Source of the DNA: Phellopilus nigrolimitatus
Taxonomy: Eukaryota > Basidiomycota > Agaricomycetes > Hymenochaetales > Hymenochaetaceae
Assembly (NCBI GenBank): GCA_021029095.1
Contig: JAJOHG010000183.1
Coordinates: 1 to 50,888, forward strand
DNA length: 50,888 bases
Reading direction: 5' to 3'
This document shows positions 19,501-31,010 of the stretch, in pieces (the first letter of the stretch is position 1; every line of letters starts with the position of its first letter). A program made the translations under genes and the position numbers. The notes beneath the pieces are model-generated. The model did not search any database, was not told the DNA's origin, and saw only the letters and a list, made by a program, of their open reading frames with translations.

Positions 19501-21507
19501 TTATTCCCGACCTGCGGTCTCTGCCCACTCCTTGCTGCCCATCTGCACTAACCGAGAGCAGCATCGTGCGAAAGCAAAGACCTCTTCTTCACCGGTAAAC
19601 ATAGAGCTCGTCCCAACTGTCGAGTCAGAAAGGCCCTGCGATCGTACGAAAGGATAAGTAAGTGAGGAAGACAAGTGCACAAAATTCGTACGAGGTCATC
19701 CATAACGCTCCGTTGATGATCAGAAACCGATTTGTCGCCATCGCCGTCAACAGAGAATACTTGAAAGATAGGCACTTCCGACGTAATAAAGAGCTTGGTC
19801 TGTGTCAAATTGAGAAGGTGAGAACCTGGACAAAAGAAAAAATTACGATAAAAACGTACCCGGCTCTCATAACAAGCTAAAAGAAGATCGGGTTAAAATC
19901 TGCCGATTGTTTCACTCTTCAAAAGTGAGAACGTACCATCAACGAACGTGATGAACCGCCGTGCCTACAAATTGGCTTCATCAAAAGACTACTTTGGATG
20001 TCCATTCCGACTTTAACGTACCTTATCCTTCTGCCCTAGGTTCATTTTCGGCACGTCTGTCACAAAGACCGTATGGAACGTCTTCGTCACCTCTAAGTAG
20101 TCCGCGGCGCTCAGCGCATGTCCACAAAGCTCATCGAATGTGAACTTAGCGACATGGCTTGTGCTCTCTGGCACGTGTAGCGTTCGACCCCAGATTTTCA
20201 GGCGCCGATCATGTGAGACATTCTCGCCGTCCCGGGTCGCGATCGCGGTGAAAATCTTATTTGCTTCCTTGACGTTCTCGGGGCTGAGAGGGTCGAAGTA
20301 TACGTGTGATAGCGCACGGGGTATGCGTCGATAGTCTGATCAAGCTCGAAAGTGAGTAGAAATTTAATGGGCAGTCATTATCAATATCTACCAGTGCCGG
20401 AGTCCAGATTTATAACGTCGAATTTCGATTTCAAGAGCTCGATACAAGGTATGAAACTGGAACGCTGAATTCCATTTCTGTAGAGCTCGTCTGGATGTCG
20501 GCTGGACGTCTATTAGCAATGATTTTGTACCCCGAGAAACAACATACTTCGAGGTCATGACAGAAACCACGCCATGATTTAGCAGAATTTCAAAAAATCG
20601 ACGCAGAATCATGGCGTCGACTATGTCTGTCACCTTAAATTGGTACATCGCTCAGGCTATTGTCACATCAACACCAAATAACTGTGAGCTCACCTGAAAT
20701 TCATCGAAACATAATACCGTCGTCTCTCTTGCCAGTTCCCTCGCAACTGGTGCAATGGGATCTCCCTCGGACGCACCCATTGAGGACTTCACGGCATGTA
20801 CGCGTTTATGCACGTCAATCATGAATGCATGGAAATGAACTCTTCGTTTCTTCTTTATTCGGGGCGGGAGCGTGTCGTAAAACATATCCATGAGCATGGA
20901 TTTGCCGGTACCGACGTCTCCGTGTAGATACAAACCTCGTGGGACGTTATCGGCGGCAATGGTGCCAGCTTCATGGTCTTCTCTTGAGAAAAAGCGGGAT
21001 AACTAGTGTATAAAGTCAGAGACGGGTTGCATTTGGATGAACCAATGAACGGACCAATGAGGACGACTGTTTCGGTTCGAGAACAGGGGGCTGCTCGTAA
21101 GTCTCCAGTTGGTCGTGTAGCGCCTGCAGCTTGCCCACAATCTCCTCCTGATGGTCATCGCTCCTTAGTGCACTTGACTCGACGAGTTTCCGATACTGAG
21201 AGCGTGGTGTCTGCCGTGCTGTAGTTTATCAGGAGTATTCGGTTAGGCAAGGCATGAACGTGCTTCACACAAAATAATCAGTTCGCGCACATTGTCCAGC
21301 GAAATTATTCACCGCTTGTTTACCGTGCGAGAGCACCGCTGCATCGGAGAAATTGTTCTTCGTCTCCGTCGTAGTTGTCGTCGACTCGACCGAATATTCG
21401 CGGCATCGATGGACCGGTCCAACATGCTGAGCACGAAACCGCGATGACTTGAGAAGTCGTTGTGTTCGCCGGAAGTGCACCAGTCGACAAGAGGTTTTGA
21501 CATTCAT
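19501..21507 (-). CDS. AFG1: AFG1/LACE1-type mitochondrial AAA-like ATPase
   Basis: Mitochondrial inner-membrane ATPase family linked to quality control of oxidative-phosphorylation subunits. The N-terminus [20 protein letters not shown] is Arg-rich and lacks acidic residues, as in a mitochondrial presequence. Walker A is [13 protein letters not shown] and Walker B is [11 protein letters not shown], followed after an intron by [14 protein letters not shown]. The AFG1-specific blocks [32 protein letters not shown] and [12 protein letters not shown] are present. Multiple short introns give about 500 aa. The ATG at 21507 is chosen because upstream codons in frame offer no other ATG; the stop is at 19501-19503. 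It is divergently arranged with the RNF220-like gene. Confidence 0.92.
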
Positions 21508-22021
21508 CTTCAAGGCTGCCCACGCCAGTCGTTTTCGGTAGATCAGAAGGAACTTATGTATGCGACTCGGTCGCTGTGATAATGATGAATCACCGGGCGC
21601 TCACGGCGACCGTCGGGAGACGTCGCCGGCGCCCACTACTAATCACCTGTTATTGTCAGTGCACAAGTCCTTAAGTTCTCGGAACAAAAAGGAAAGAAAA
21701 ATCAAGGAAAAAAGTAGACAAAAAGGTGCATTGAATTTACGTTCAACGTTTCTTTTTCTTTATAAAATTAGACTTGCTGAGAACTAGCGAATAATAAATT
21801 TCACGAAGAGATGTTCGGTTACCAAGCCGGCTACTTGACGTAGACCGAGTCGCGTCAAATCTAGAAGTTCTATTCTCGACTAGCAACCGCGACTCGAAGG
21901 CATCCGCTCACTGTCAAAGTCATCCATCCCGCCAACGCGTTCAACGTCCACCACGGCGTCAATAAATAATTTCGATCGTCGCGTACGATTTATATGCACA
22001 TAATTTCAGTTTAATCCGGGC
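21508..22021. promoter_or_regulatory. Divergent upstream region of AFG1 and the RNF220-like gene
   Basis: 514 bp between two outward-facing starts. An AT-rich part with TTTATAAAA around 21759-21768 may serve either gene. No coding signal is supported. Confidence 0.4.
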
Positions 22022-23503
22022 ATGGTGCGGGACGTGAAGTGCGTACAGAACCAGATTGCTCCGGAGGTGCTCATTCCTGATATACTGCGTGCAGAGGCAA
22101 GAAACGAACTCAGACAGAGCGGCACGATACTCCCAGCAGGGCCGGAAGCTCCTCGCTATCTCCCGCGCCTGAAGAGCAGCCGAAGCCGAAGAGATGTGCG
22201 GCACGTTTCTTATATTCAAATGAAATTACATCTAAAATCATATTTTAACTTAGCGAAGAGGGCTGAGACAAGAACATGTCCGGTATGCGACGAGAAGATA
22301 CCCATCCGCCTCCTCGGCGCACACGCCGACCTGGAGATGAACCGCGTGGAAGATATTCTGAGGGGCGTTGGGCCGTCAGCTGTGTCAGTGGACTCGGAAG
22401 CTGGGTGAGTACTTCAAAAGTGGATTTAGCCCGTCTATCATGCTAAACGTATCAGCAGTCCCAGTACGAGTAGGCGAGGAGCAGCACTGAAAGCTCGAAG
22501 ATCCATGAACCCGAGAGGAAGGACCGACATGAACACCGTCGATCAAATCGAAAAGATGCTTAAACTACTACAACGCAACCGCAAAGGTCGACACATCAGG
22601 TTGAAGGAGATCATCGCCCAAGACGATGACGAGCGGGCCCGCGAAGTATCCGGCAACGAGATGGCGTGCCCAGTGTGTATGAAAGTGGTGCGAGGGGACG
22701 CGGACGTGATCGACGCCCATGTGGATTCCTGCGTTGCGAACGCCAGCCGGTTGCAGGCGGAGGCAGAAGAACGAGGGAGGCGAGAGCGCGAGGGACTGGC
22801 GGACGTTGATCCATGGGGCGAAGTCGAGGTGGACGGCCAGATTCGAATACACCTGAACAACGTGAGCGGACTTCGAGGGACGGGCGTGCATATTCGCGAC
22901 CAGACGCAATTAGACGTCGAGGAAGAAGTCGATGTGGATGGAGACGATGAGTTCGGCACGGCGCAATTCACGGAAAAGGATGTCATGGATCCATCGTTCA
23001 TTCCGAATGCACTGGCTGGAGATGGCGAAGACGACGACGACAGAGGGAAATCATTGAGGAACTTGGTAGCGGAGGGGAAAGTGGTTGCTCGAAGAACAAT
23101 AACTCCGAATCTGGATGGTGTCCGGGCAGAAATAGAGCAGGTAATGGGTGTAGGCGACACAGATCGCATGAACCAAGCCATTATTACTGCGCGGAATAGC
23201 GGAAACACATCAAAGCTCGTTTCTGCCTTGGAAGACAAAATTGAGCAACTTGTACGTATGTTACTCATGATCAATTTGCTGATGCTCACGACTGCCTAAC
23301 CTCAGGAAGCCATGCGTGTCTCCTCATCGACTTCCTTACTTTGCCGAATCTGTCTCGATCCATATAATGAACCAACAGTATCAACAGGTTGCTGGCACAC
23401 ATGTTGTAGGGAATGCTGGCTTCGTTGCCTGGGGTCTACGAAACTGTGTCCCATTTGTAAACGCATTACGGCTGCGACAGATCTGCGAAGGGTCTACATG
23501 TAG
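22022..23503 (+). CDS. RNF220-like RING E3 ubiquitin ligase
   Basis: Predicted E3 ubiquitin ligase. Exons 22022-22038 (17 nt), 22095-22195, 22254-22404, 22456-23251 and 23306-23503 join in phase to 420 aa. Two Cys pairs with downstream His residues (RTCPVCDEKIP...GAHADLEMN and MACPVCMKVVRG...DAHVDSC) form zinc-finger-like units. An acidic middle follows. The C-terminal RING is CRICLDPYNEP...CWHTCCRECWLRCLGSTKLCPICK, then ITAATDLRRVYM. This RING and the exact C-terminal ending resemble animal RNF220. The tiny first exon is supported by a GTGCGT donor, a CTGAT branch point and a TGCAG acceptor; reading straight through from the same ATG would put the Cys motifs out of context. Confidence 0.87.
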
Positions 23504-23985
23504 GATTATGCACTCGGTTTGTTTCTGTTCATCTTGTCGTGTATACCTTTGCTTTCGCTTAGTTCTACAATAATTCTGTGAAGATATAATACTCATCAGT
23601 CATTGCTCTTTTGTCATTTGACGTCTTTGAAAGAAACGAAGTATGGAGGAAAACTCATATCTGGCCTTGTCTTTCCTCACTTCTAGCAAGCCAGCGAAAC
23701 CAGCACCTTCGGGCGGTTAAGACAAACTCGGACGTCCGAGTTCACGGAACGTCGATCGGGTACCAAAAGGTACGACCACAGTCAATTGAATCATAGTCGG
23801 GGGAGATGAAATGGAAAAAGGGTGGTTTAGAATGACAAACTCACCGCGGTAAAATCCACAAACCAAAAAGTAAGGGCAGCCATCCGAACAAAAAAGAGCA
23901 GTGGAAAGTGCGGTCATATTAGAACTTTTGCAGTTGGATATACATGTACATTCGCTTAATGTGAGACGGAAGAAAGCATTGCCCT
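23504..23985. other. Convergent 3' region between the RNF220-like gene and TOM7
   Basis: About 480 bp with no supportable gene; it holds the two 3' ends. Confidence 0.5.
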
Positions 23986-24345
23986 CTAAGCCAATGGACT
24001 GAGCAATCTGCAAATAAGTGTTAGCGCTGAGAAGAAAAAGCGCCAAATGTGCCAGCTCACTTGATTAACGACGGCTGAGGATTGCTCCGGGTGTAACCAA
24101 CATAAATGATAAATGGAATCCAGCCGTACTGGAGAATCGTCTGTATGAAAGGACATTAGGGAGTTTGTTCAGAATAGTGCAACAACAGATGCTGTTGAGG
24201 CGTACATGACCGATGTCTATGGTCTTAGCCAGGCGCTCCTTAAAAAAACGCGAAATCAGTAAAGTCATAAGCATATGAAGTATTGTCAACAACTACCTAC
24301 TTTTGTCTCCTCAGAGGGAGTGATATATTCCAAGTAGTTGGCCAT
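23986..24345 (-). CDS. TOM7: TOM7, mitochondrial import receptor subunit
   Basis: Small outer-membrane subunit that tunes assembly of the TOM translocase. Four exons on the minus strand, 24345-24301, 24238-24206, 24140-24061 and 24007-23986, join in phase to 59 aa. The protein has a charged cytosolic N-terminus (SEETKERLAKTIDIGH), then the family's conserved YGWIPFIIYVGYTRSNPQPS transmembrane segment and an SLIKLLSPLA tail. Each exon alone is too short to look like a gene. Length and ending agree with fungal Tom7. It shares a 135 bp upstream region with eIF3f on the other strand. Confidence 0.93.
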
Positions 24346-24480
24346 GGTCGTCGTTTTGCACTTGGTGGAGGTGGACAATGGACAGGACGCGCGCGTTCCT
24401 AAACTGGGAAGTTTGAAGTTTTTGGAGACCTTCGCTTGAAACGCTTCCTCTCTACTTTACGTCGCTTCTTTCTCTTCAAA
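24346..24480. promoter_or_regulatory. Short bidirectional promoter of TOM7 and eIF3f
   Basis: Only 135 bp separates the two divergent ATGs, so both core promoters must fit here. The plus strand has pyrimidine-rich CTTCCTCTC and TTTCTCTTC runs just before the eIF3f start. No TATA box is seen. Confidence 0.55.
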
Positions 24481-25663
24481 ATGGCACTGGGTCCATCGTC
24501 GTCGGCGATTCACCTGCAAAATGTGAACTCTGGGAGCACTCTGAACCCAATGTGCGTATTTTTCTCGATCTTTCATTCCAAATGAAATTGACTTCGGTCC
24601 TGTCAGACGCACCGTACAAAATGTCACGATCCACCCCGTCGCGCTCTTCTCCATCCTGGACCACTATCTCCGGCGGACGGACACGCAAGAGCGCGTGATA
24701 GGGACACTTCTTGGCACGCGAACAGAGACGGAGATCGAGGTGCACAATTGCTTTGCAGTCCTGCACAGCGAGACCAGTGAGCAGGTGGCGGTTGACATGG
24801 AATACCACCGCACGATGTACGAGCTACATCACAAGGTACACCCGAAGCAAGTCATCGTCGGCTGGTGAGTAGAAAACTCTTGAATTGAGAAGCGGCGATG
24901 AGTTTATGGTTGGTCCTTATATGCAGGTACTCGACCGGCTCGAACCTTAACACGTACTCTGCACTCATCCAAAACTTCTACTCTCAAGAGACAACGCCGC
25001 ATTCCGCAGTCCATGTTGCACTGAACACTGGCACTGAGGAAGGCAGCGAACCAGGTGTGAAGGCTTACCTCAGGTCAGACCTTCCGTGTCATTTATGATC
25101 TGCAGTCCTTACATGTACATTTTGTTTTCTAGCTCTCCCGTAGGCGTCTTCCCTAAACCCGAAAACTGTGTATTTGTCCCCGTGCCCTGCGAATTGCGCT
25201 TCAACGACGCTGAACGGAGCGGACGTACGTTCTTTCCATACTTTCACCAGTCACTATGCGAAATTAACGGGGCCAAAATGAAGTCGATCTCCTTACTAAA
25301 TCCCTCTCGTCGACTTCACCCTCGATAACGAGTTCGTCAAATGACATTGATGTACTTGAACGTTCTGTTCAGACAGTCTCGGATATGCTGGACCGTGTTC
25401 TCACCTACGTTCGTTCAGTTATTGCTGGAGAGACAAAAGGCGACCCAGCAGTGGGGCGTTATCTTTTAGAGACTTTCTCTACTAGTACAGAGGGCTTGGA
25501 TCAGGGAAGCTTCACGTCGAGCTTACAGGTGAGCCATTGTTCATTCTTGCTATGCGAAATCTAACGTTTTTTTTAGGATACACTCATGATTTCTTACCTC
25601 GCAAACCTCGTGAGGGCTCAAGCCGAGGTATCTGCCCGCTTACAGCTCGTCACATTGTCATAG
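24481..25663 (+). CDS. eIF3 subunit f (MPN domain)
   Basis: Subunit of the eIF3 translation initiation complex. Exons 24481-24551, 24607-24864, 24927-25073, 25133-25224, 25284-25528 and 25577-25663 join in phase to 299 aa. The MPN/Mov34 core is [21 protein letters not shown], then [29 protein letters not shown] and [11 protein letters not shown]. The JAMM metal ligands are not in the active arrangement, as expected for eIF3f. The C-terminal half has the helical [19 protein letters not shown] and [15 protein letters not shown] segments, which fit the helical bundle of eIF3f. The fourth intron ends in AAG, an acceptor used only because phase and family sequence (GLDLLTKSL) require it. Confidence 0.95.
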
Positions 25664-26907
25664 CGTGAAGTGTACTTTTATTCGATATTTGTATTTGCAC
25701 TGTTGTTGATCTTTATGAAAATGGTACACTATGATGATGGCCTGTTCGCCGATTCGTCCAAATTCGTCTCTCTTCCAGATTTGTATCGGTTACGAATGGA
25801 TCTTCTCATCTTTCTTGGAGAATGGCACTTTCAAGGAGCTTGCCTTTTCCGAGCGTGCTGAAACTTTTCACGGGCCCAGATGCTGATTGTCTTCAAATTC
25901 AAAGGCATTCTTAGGTTGTCAGCTACGATAAAGAATCATAGAAACGAGTCTATCAGGAGACTGGTAATCCCCACCCCTCGAGCCCTGTGGACCGTCGAAT
26001 ATAAAGGCGGGGTTTTGTTTGCCTTTGATTCTCTTCTCTTATGTGCTTCTGGAATCTCGACAATCGATCGCTAGGTCCTTTATGCAGCGAGAGAAATGAG
26101 GATCGCAACCTTGGCCTTATAGTAAGTACCCATTTCTGCAAATACATCTCTATAATACTAAGCGGACGGCATACTGCTCTAAGCATACATCGTGCGCGGA
26201 GCTTATGCTCTGTCCGCCTTCGTTCATTTCCGACCACAGAAGGAGTCGAAGCTTAGCAGCGAGGTCGTTCATGCGAGTGCTCTTTGCTTATAATTCATTT
26301 TATTTTTGAAAAGGCGCGCGACTTCTTACGGTCTATGTCCAATCGAGGTGCATGTCCCAATCGAGCAAATGCCGGTTCGGCGAAAGCGGAACCTGACTTA
26401 CAAGTTCCCTAGGGTTCTATGCTTCTATAGTGTGCGAGCTCTATATGAAGCATGACACAACAGGACGGAAGAACTGCAAATATCTTAGAAGCCGACCTTT
26501 ATATGTGAAAAACCTAACTGTGGGTGGGGTCATATTCCGCCTTGCGTAACGTACGAGGAGCTCGTCGTTACATCAATCTTGATACCATCGTACCGGTCAG
26601 AGCTTGCCAGGGCTGTAGACATCCGTCGATCGTGCCGTCTTGTCGGCACTCGCGCCTAACAAATTATCTGCTTTTGTCTACGGACGTTGCTCGGATGGTA
26701 ACCTACCCTATCGAGAAGGACTAAATCTGCTCGGCGAAAAGTTCTCTTCTGGGTCTGAAGGATATGCTTTTGTTCACCGGGACAGGAATGCGCTCTCTTC
26801 AGAACTGCTGTGATACTATATGTCCAAGCTTCGTATAAAAGGATGCTCTTCACCTTCAGCTTACTGATTGCCCGTGTCTCTACTCCTGCGATATCCTGTA
26901 GTCGACC
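25664..26907. other. 1.2 kb intergenic region, no gene seen
   Basis: Holds the eIF3f 3' flank and the promoter of the secreted-protein gene. Open frames are under 95 codons and carry no motifs. TATAAAA at 26834-26840 lies 74 bp before the next ATG. Confidence 0.5.
26834..26840 (+). promoter_or_regulatory. TATA box of the secreted-protein gene
   Basis: TATAAAA in CGTATAAAAGG, 74 bp upstream of the ATG at 26908. Confidence 0.6.
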
Positions 26908-27967
26908 ATGCCGAGCCGAAGGGCGCTTCTTACTGTGGCAATGATGGCATTTCAGGCGATCTCTTATGCCAATGCCCGCCCCTTGGCAGCGGATATGCTT
27001 GTTAGTCTTTTTTATAAATTTTCCGCGCCTTTTCATCTACTTGAAGGAACAAGTTCGCAGGGATCTGATAAAGTTGATAGTCAACATCTCGTATGTCCTC
27101 ATTGCATGGAAGGAGAATGCAGATTATAGAATCGCCTATAGCGCGCAGAGAAAGACACCCAACCGATAGGAAGGACGTCTTCGTCTGCGTCGTTTGACTT
27201 GCGAGGTGCAACTATAAACATTGAGAAGTTCATTGTAAGTGGCTTCATGTAAGGAAGGCATGTTTGACTCATTAATTTCGTGGCAGGCTGTTTATAGTCC
27301 GGAAGACCAGCCAGACCCGGAGTCGTCAACCCTCAGTGATGTAGCCAATGACCCCGATGTGCGTATCAGCGTGGAAGACGAATGAGTCGTATTTCTCACT
27401 TGAGAATGCAGGTTGATGAAGACTGTCCATCGGGAACTTCGTGCACCGAGCCCAACCAGACTGTCACATTAAATCCAGATACCAAGGAAATGTCCTCCGC
27501 AATCAGCGTGTCCGTTGTGCGTTGTCTCCCATTGTCTCGCACTTGAATCCCATAGCGAGCTTACACCTTTCTAGTGTCACACCTCTACTTCCGGTAGCTA
27601 TACCGAGGCGAATTCCATTCCTCCTTCTGCGACCACAGTTACGGTGAGGAAAATATTGCGTTGTAATTCAAGCTAGTCTAAAGCTAATCATGCCTTCTAG
27701 ACTAGATCTGACAGATGTACTGCTAGTGCGGGAGCTGCGGTAGCGACGCATTTTGCAACTGCACCTGTAAGTCCTTCATGACTTCGTGACAAGGTGTAGA
27801 GCGTCCACGGATCAGATTTCGAGACGTTGAAGGCGAATGTGAATCTCCTGGATCTAATATTGACGATTAAAATTCTTCGCTGCAACAAGATCTGTCAGCG
27901 CAGCTCAGCTGCGCTGAACATGACCTTGGATAACATTACGAGGGCTAAATCTAAATACCTAGTTTGA
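26908..27967 (+). CDS. Unknown secreted protein, multi-exon
   Basis: Function unknown. Exon 1 (26908-27000) encodes a clear signal peptide (RRALLTVAMMAFQAISYANA) followed by RPLAADML. Later exons read GSDKVDSQHL, RAEKDTQPIGRTSSSASFDL, AVYSPEDQPDPESSTLSDV, DEDCPSGTSCTEPNQTVTL, CHTSTSGSYTEANSIPPSAT and TRSDRCTASAG, nearly all phase 0, with GTAAGT/GTGCGT/GTGAGG donors. A final exon ends AKSKYLV at 27967. The mature part is Ser/Thr-rich with a few cysteines and NxT/S sites, and no enzyme motif is seen. Exon borders around 27047-27180 and the last intron (33 nt or 49 nt depending on acceptor) are uncertain. A TATA box at 26834 supports transcription. It could be a wall-associated or effector-like protein, but this is not shown. 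Confidence 0.6.
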
Positions 27968-28467
27968 ATTCTGGATGGCGCAGCGGCAGGCTTTCGCACT
28001 TTACGTGTGTACGTTGGCTTCCATCGTGCATTACTTTATCCACTACTTTGTCTTGTTCGTCTGGATGATCGAGCTTCTTTTTCAAAAAGACTTATGTAAT
28101 CGGGTGATTTTTATTTTCGGATCAACCGATGCTCTCTTCCATCCTCGCACTTCATCTTGTTGTGATTTTGTGCTGCCGCATTTGAGCTCTGAAGGGATGG
28201 ACAAGCATTTTGCAGGCTGACAGCTTCAAATCTCGACCGGCGACTGGCTCACCCATATGGGAAGCGCGTACTATGTGTGGAGACTTCGACACTTGCCGCG
28301 GATCATTGACAATGAGCGCTCGATTTGTAAGTGGATGCGAGCTCAGTACTTGTTTAGTTCGGTCGAGTGCCGATTAACCTGCGCATGTGCGAAGGATGTA
28401 CTTTCTCACTTCAAGTTCGGGTTTTCTCTTTTCCAAACTCTCTCCTCAGTGAAACTGCTTGTACAAC
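27968..28467. other. Upstream region of cystathionine gamma-synthase, no gene seen
   Basis: Exactly 500 bp. Open frames here (27975-28220, 28257-28505) show no motif and overlap the probable promoter and 5' UTR. Confidence 0.45.
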
Positions 28468-30447
28468 ATGAAAGAACCTCTCCTCCTCTCATCGCCTCCT
28501 GGTAGCGCTGCCTTAGGAATACCTTTACCCTGTGCTCCGCATGCGATTTCAGTCTCTCTCCCTACATGGCAAGACAATGTTGACTGGGCAGAAGGAATTT
28601 CAAACGTCGTCGACGTCATGTCTACTGGTTATCCAAGATTCTTTATTCACAGGAGCATTCAGAAGGCAAGCAACCTTTTTTGCACCACAAGTCATGATCT
28701 TGCTTAGTTTACCGAATCTCGTGTAGTTGGCGAAAATTTGTTTGGAGTCGTTGAAAATCTACGATGACCTAGCTATGCTGTTTCCGACGGCGCGCACGGC
28801 TGAAGAGTGTTCTTCCTACCTGATACGATATGCTCAGAACAAGCACCCATCGGCAATTCGGGTCATTCATTTTGGACTATTCTGTGCCTCTAGTGAAACT
28901 TGCGATAGTAGAGCCGAACTGCATCTAATTCGCTTCCCGCCGGACATCTGGAAGCTAGCGAAATCGTTTTGGCAAAATACGGGAATGGGAATCTCCAGTC
29001 GCTACGCTGATAGGATTTTGCAAAGCCTAACTAACGACACGAAGTTAGTCACTATTGACCGGCCTCTGAATAGTCATTTGGTGAGAACGTCATGATCGGT
29101 CCTGAATTTTAGAAGCTGAGTTTTTTTTTTTTTGACATACAGAACAAATCCCCTGGCGCTCTGAAAGAAAAATGGATCGTGAAGTGCAGAATCGCGAACA
29201 TGGCCAACGGAGGGGATGGGATTTCGGAAGCGCCGGAGCTGGGTAAATCTCATGAAGAGCAGCAGGTCGAGGGACATCACTCCGTAACAGCAGATCACGT
29301 TTTCCTTTACCCGACCGGCATGTCTGCAATCTGGCACGCTCATCAACTCAGTCTAGTTATTGGACCAAAACGCAAGTGCATTTGCTTTGGGTCAGTCATC
29401 TTCGGGTTACAATGATTTATCGCATCACTAATTATTCTTCAGGTTTTCATATACGGATACCATAAAAGTTTTAGAACGCTGGGGGTCAGAATCAATAACG
29501 TTCTTTGGAGACCCAGATGCGAACATCACGGCTCTTGAAACGTACCTTCTAGATGCACATGTGGCTGCTCTCTTTTGCGAGGTCACTTCAAACCCATTGC
29601 TGCAGACGCCAGACTTGCCACGGTTGCGTGAGCTCGCTGATGAACATGGCTTTTTGATTATCGTTGACGACACGATCGGGAACTTTATCAACGTCGACGT
29701 TTTGCGGTATGTGGACATCATCGCGACGAGCATGAGCAAGTCATTCAGTGGAAGCGGAAATGTTATGGGTGGAAGGTGAGTTTGTCAACTGCCCTGTACA
29801 TAACGCGTAATTTTAATGCGCCAGACAGCTTAGTGATCAATCCAAACTCTCAGCACTTCGCTTTCATAAGCGAACATTTAGAGAAGACGTTCGTTGATGA
29901 TTACTATCATGAAGATGCAATAGTCATGGAGAAAAACTCACGGGACTTCGCCGCGCGCGTTCGCACGATCAACGCCAATGCAGAGGCAGTATGCGAATAC
30001 CTGAGAACGAAGTCTTCCAGTTTTGCAGGACCGCTGTCGGCAAACCCATCGTCCGAGTCCCAGCAATTCGTTATCAAAGACGTCTTCTACCCGAAGTGGG
30101 TGACCAGGCAAAACTATGACCTCTGTCGGCGAGCGGGGTCGAGTAACAATTTTGGACCGCTCTTCTCATTGACATTCACCACTGCAGCTGCATCTCACGC
30201 GTTTTACGACACGCTTCAATGTGCAAAGGGACCATCTCTTGGCACGAACTTCACACTGGCGTGTCCATATACTATCCTGGCCCACTTTAAGGAGCTCGAA
30301 TGGGCGGCAGGATATGGGGTTGAGGAAAATCTTGTTCGTTTGAGTATCGGAATGGAGGACAAGGAGACGATTTTAGGATGGGTCAAGGAAGCCCTTGAAG
30401 AAGCTGAGAAGTTTGGCCAGAATCCTCGAGCAACAGTTATTTCGTAG
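28468..30447 (+). CDS. STR2: Cystathionine gamma-synthase
   Basis: PLP enzyme of transsulfuration that makes cystathionine from an activated homoserine and cysteine. Exons 28468-28665, 28727-29080, 29143-29390, 29443-29775 and 29829-30447 join in phase to 583 aa. The N-terminal extension (~250 aa, with LPTWQDNVDWAEG and GYPRFFIHRSIQK) is typical of fungal Str2/met-7. The PLP fold contains FLYPTGMSAIWHAHQL, ALFCEVTSNPLLQTPDL, IIVDDTIGNF and ATSMSKSFSGSGNVMGG, in which the Lys after SMS is the Schiff-base lysine. The C-terminus carries ENLVRLSIGMED, the usual substrate-binding Arg block. The first intron (28666-28726) starts with GC rather than GT (AAG|GCAAGC). Confidence 0.92.
28666..28726 (+). 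other. GC-AG intron in cystathionine gamma-synthase
   Basis: AAG|GCAAGC donor and GTGTAG acceptor, 61 nt, phase 0. No GT is available at the exon end, and the GC donor matches the known AG|GCAAGT consensus of this minor class. Confidence 0.75.
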
Positions 30448-31010
30448 ATTGGCGGTATTTACGATGTTCGGTTTCCGAAAATTTGCGTTTCTGCAAGCAA
30501 GCGCTTGCTCGGTTTTAGAGCTTGACCAATAGATCAACATTGATGTTTGCGAGGTACTGCCAGCTCGTACCATACATGTGGTGCTACAAGGATCAGCTAT
30601 TTCATAGATCTACGAGCCTGGCTCGAAAAGGTATGGGTTTTGAATTTACTGGAAGTTGCTGAGGATCATCGTGTCGTCCGTTGGTAATTTGACTCTTGGC
30701 GCTTTTGCATCATTCTGAGTTCGGGGAAAGAGCTTTATATGCGGTTGCTTCAGAATTCATGGCAATATGCAAAACATTTCCGAATGCAAGCTGCTTGACA
30801 AATCTTGAAGTTGAAAGAGTGATGATCCATCGGAAAGGAACCTTCATCACGTGGGAAGAGCTGAAGTCGCGTTATGCACGTGTCTTCGTTACGCGCCTGT
30901 CTTCACCACATACCTCACCACCGTCCTTGGCTCGACAGCAATAGAGATGTCCAAAAGTAAGAAAATGGAAAATGTTTTCGCGCAGCAGATCACCCTGGAC
31001 TCCACAGGAA
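30448..31010. other. Intergenic region after cystathionine gamma-synthase
   Basis: 563 bp with no supportable gene. It holds a CATCACGTGGG E-box-like site near 30846. The true start of the next gene may lie inside this stretch. Confidence 0.4.
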
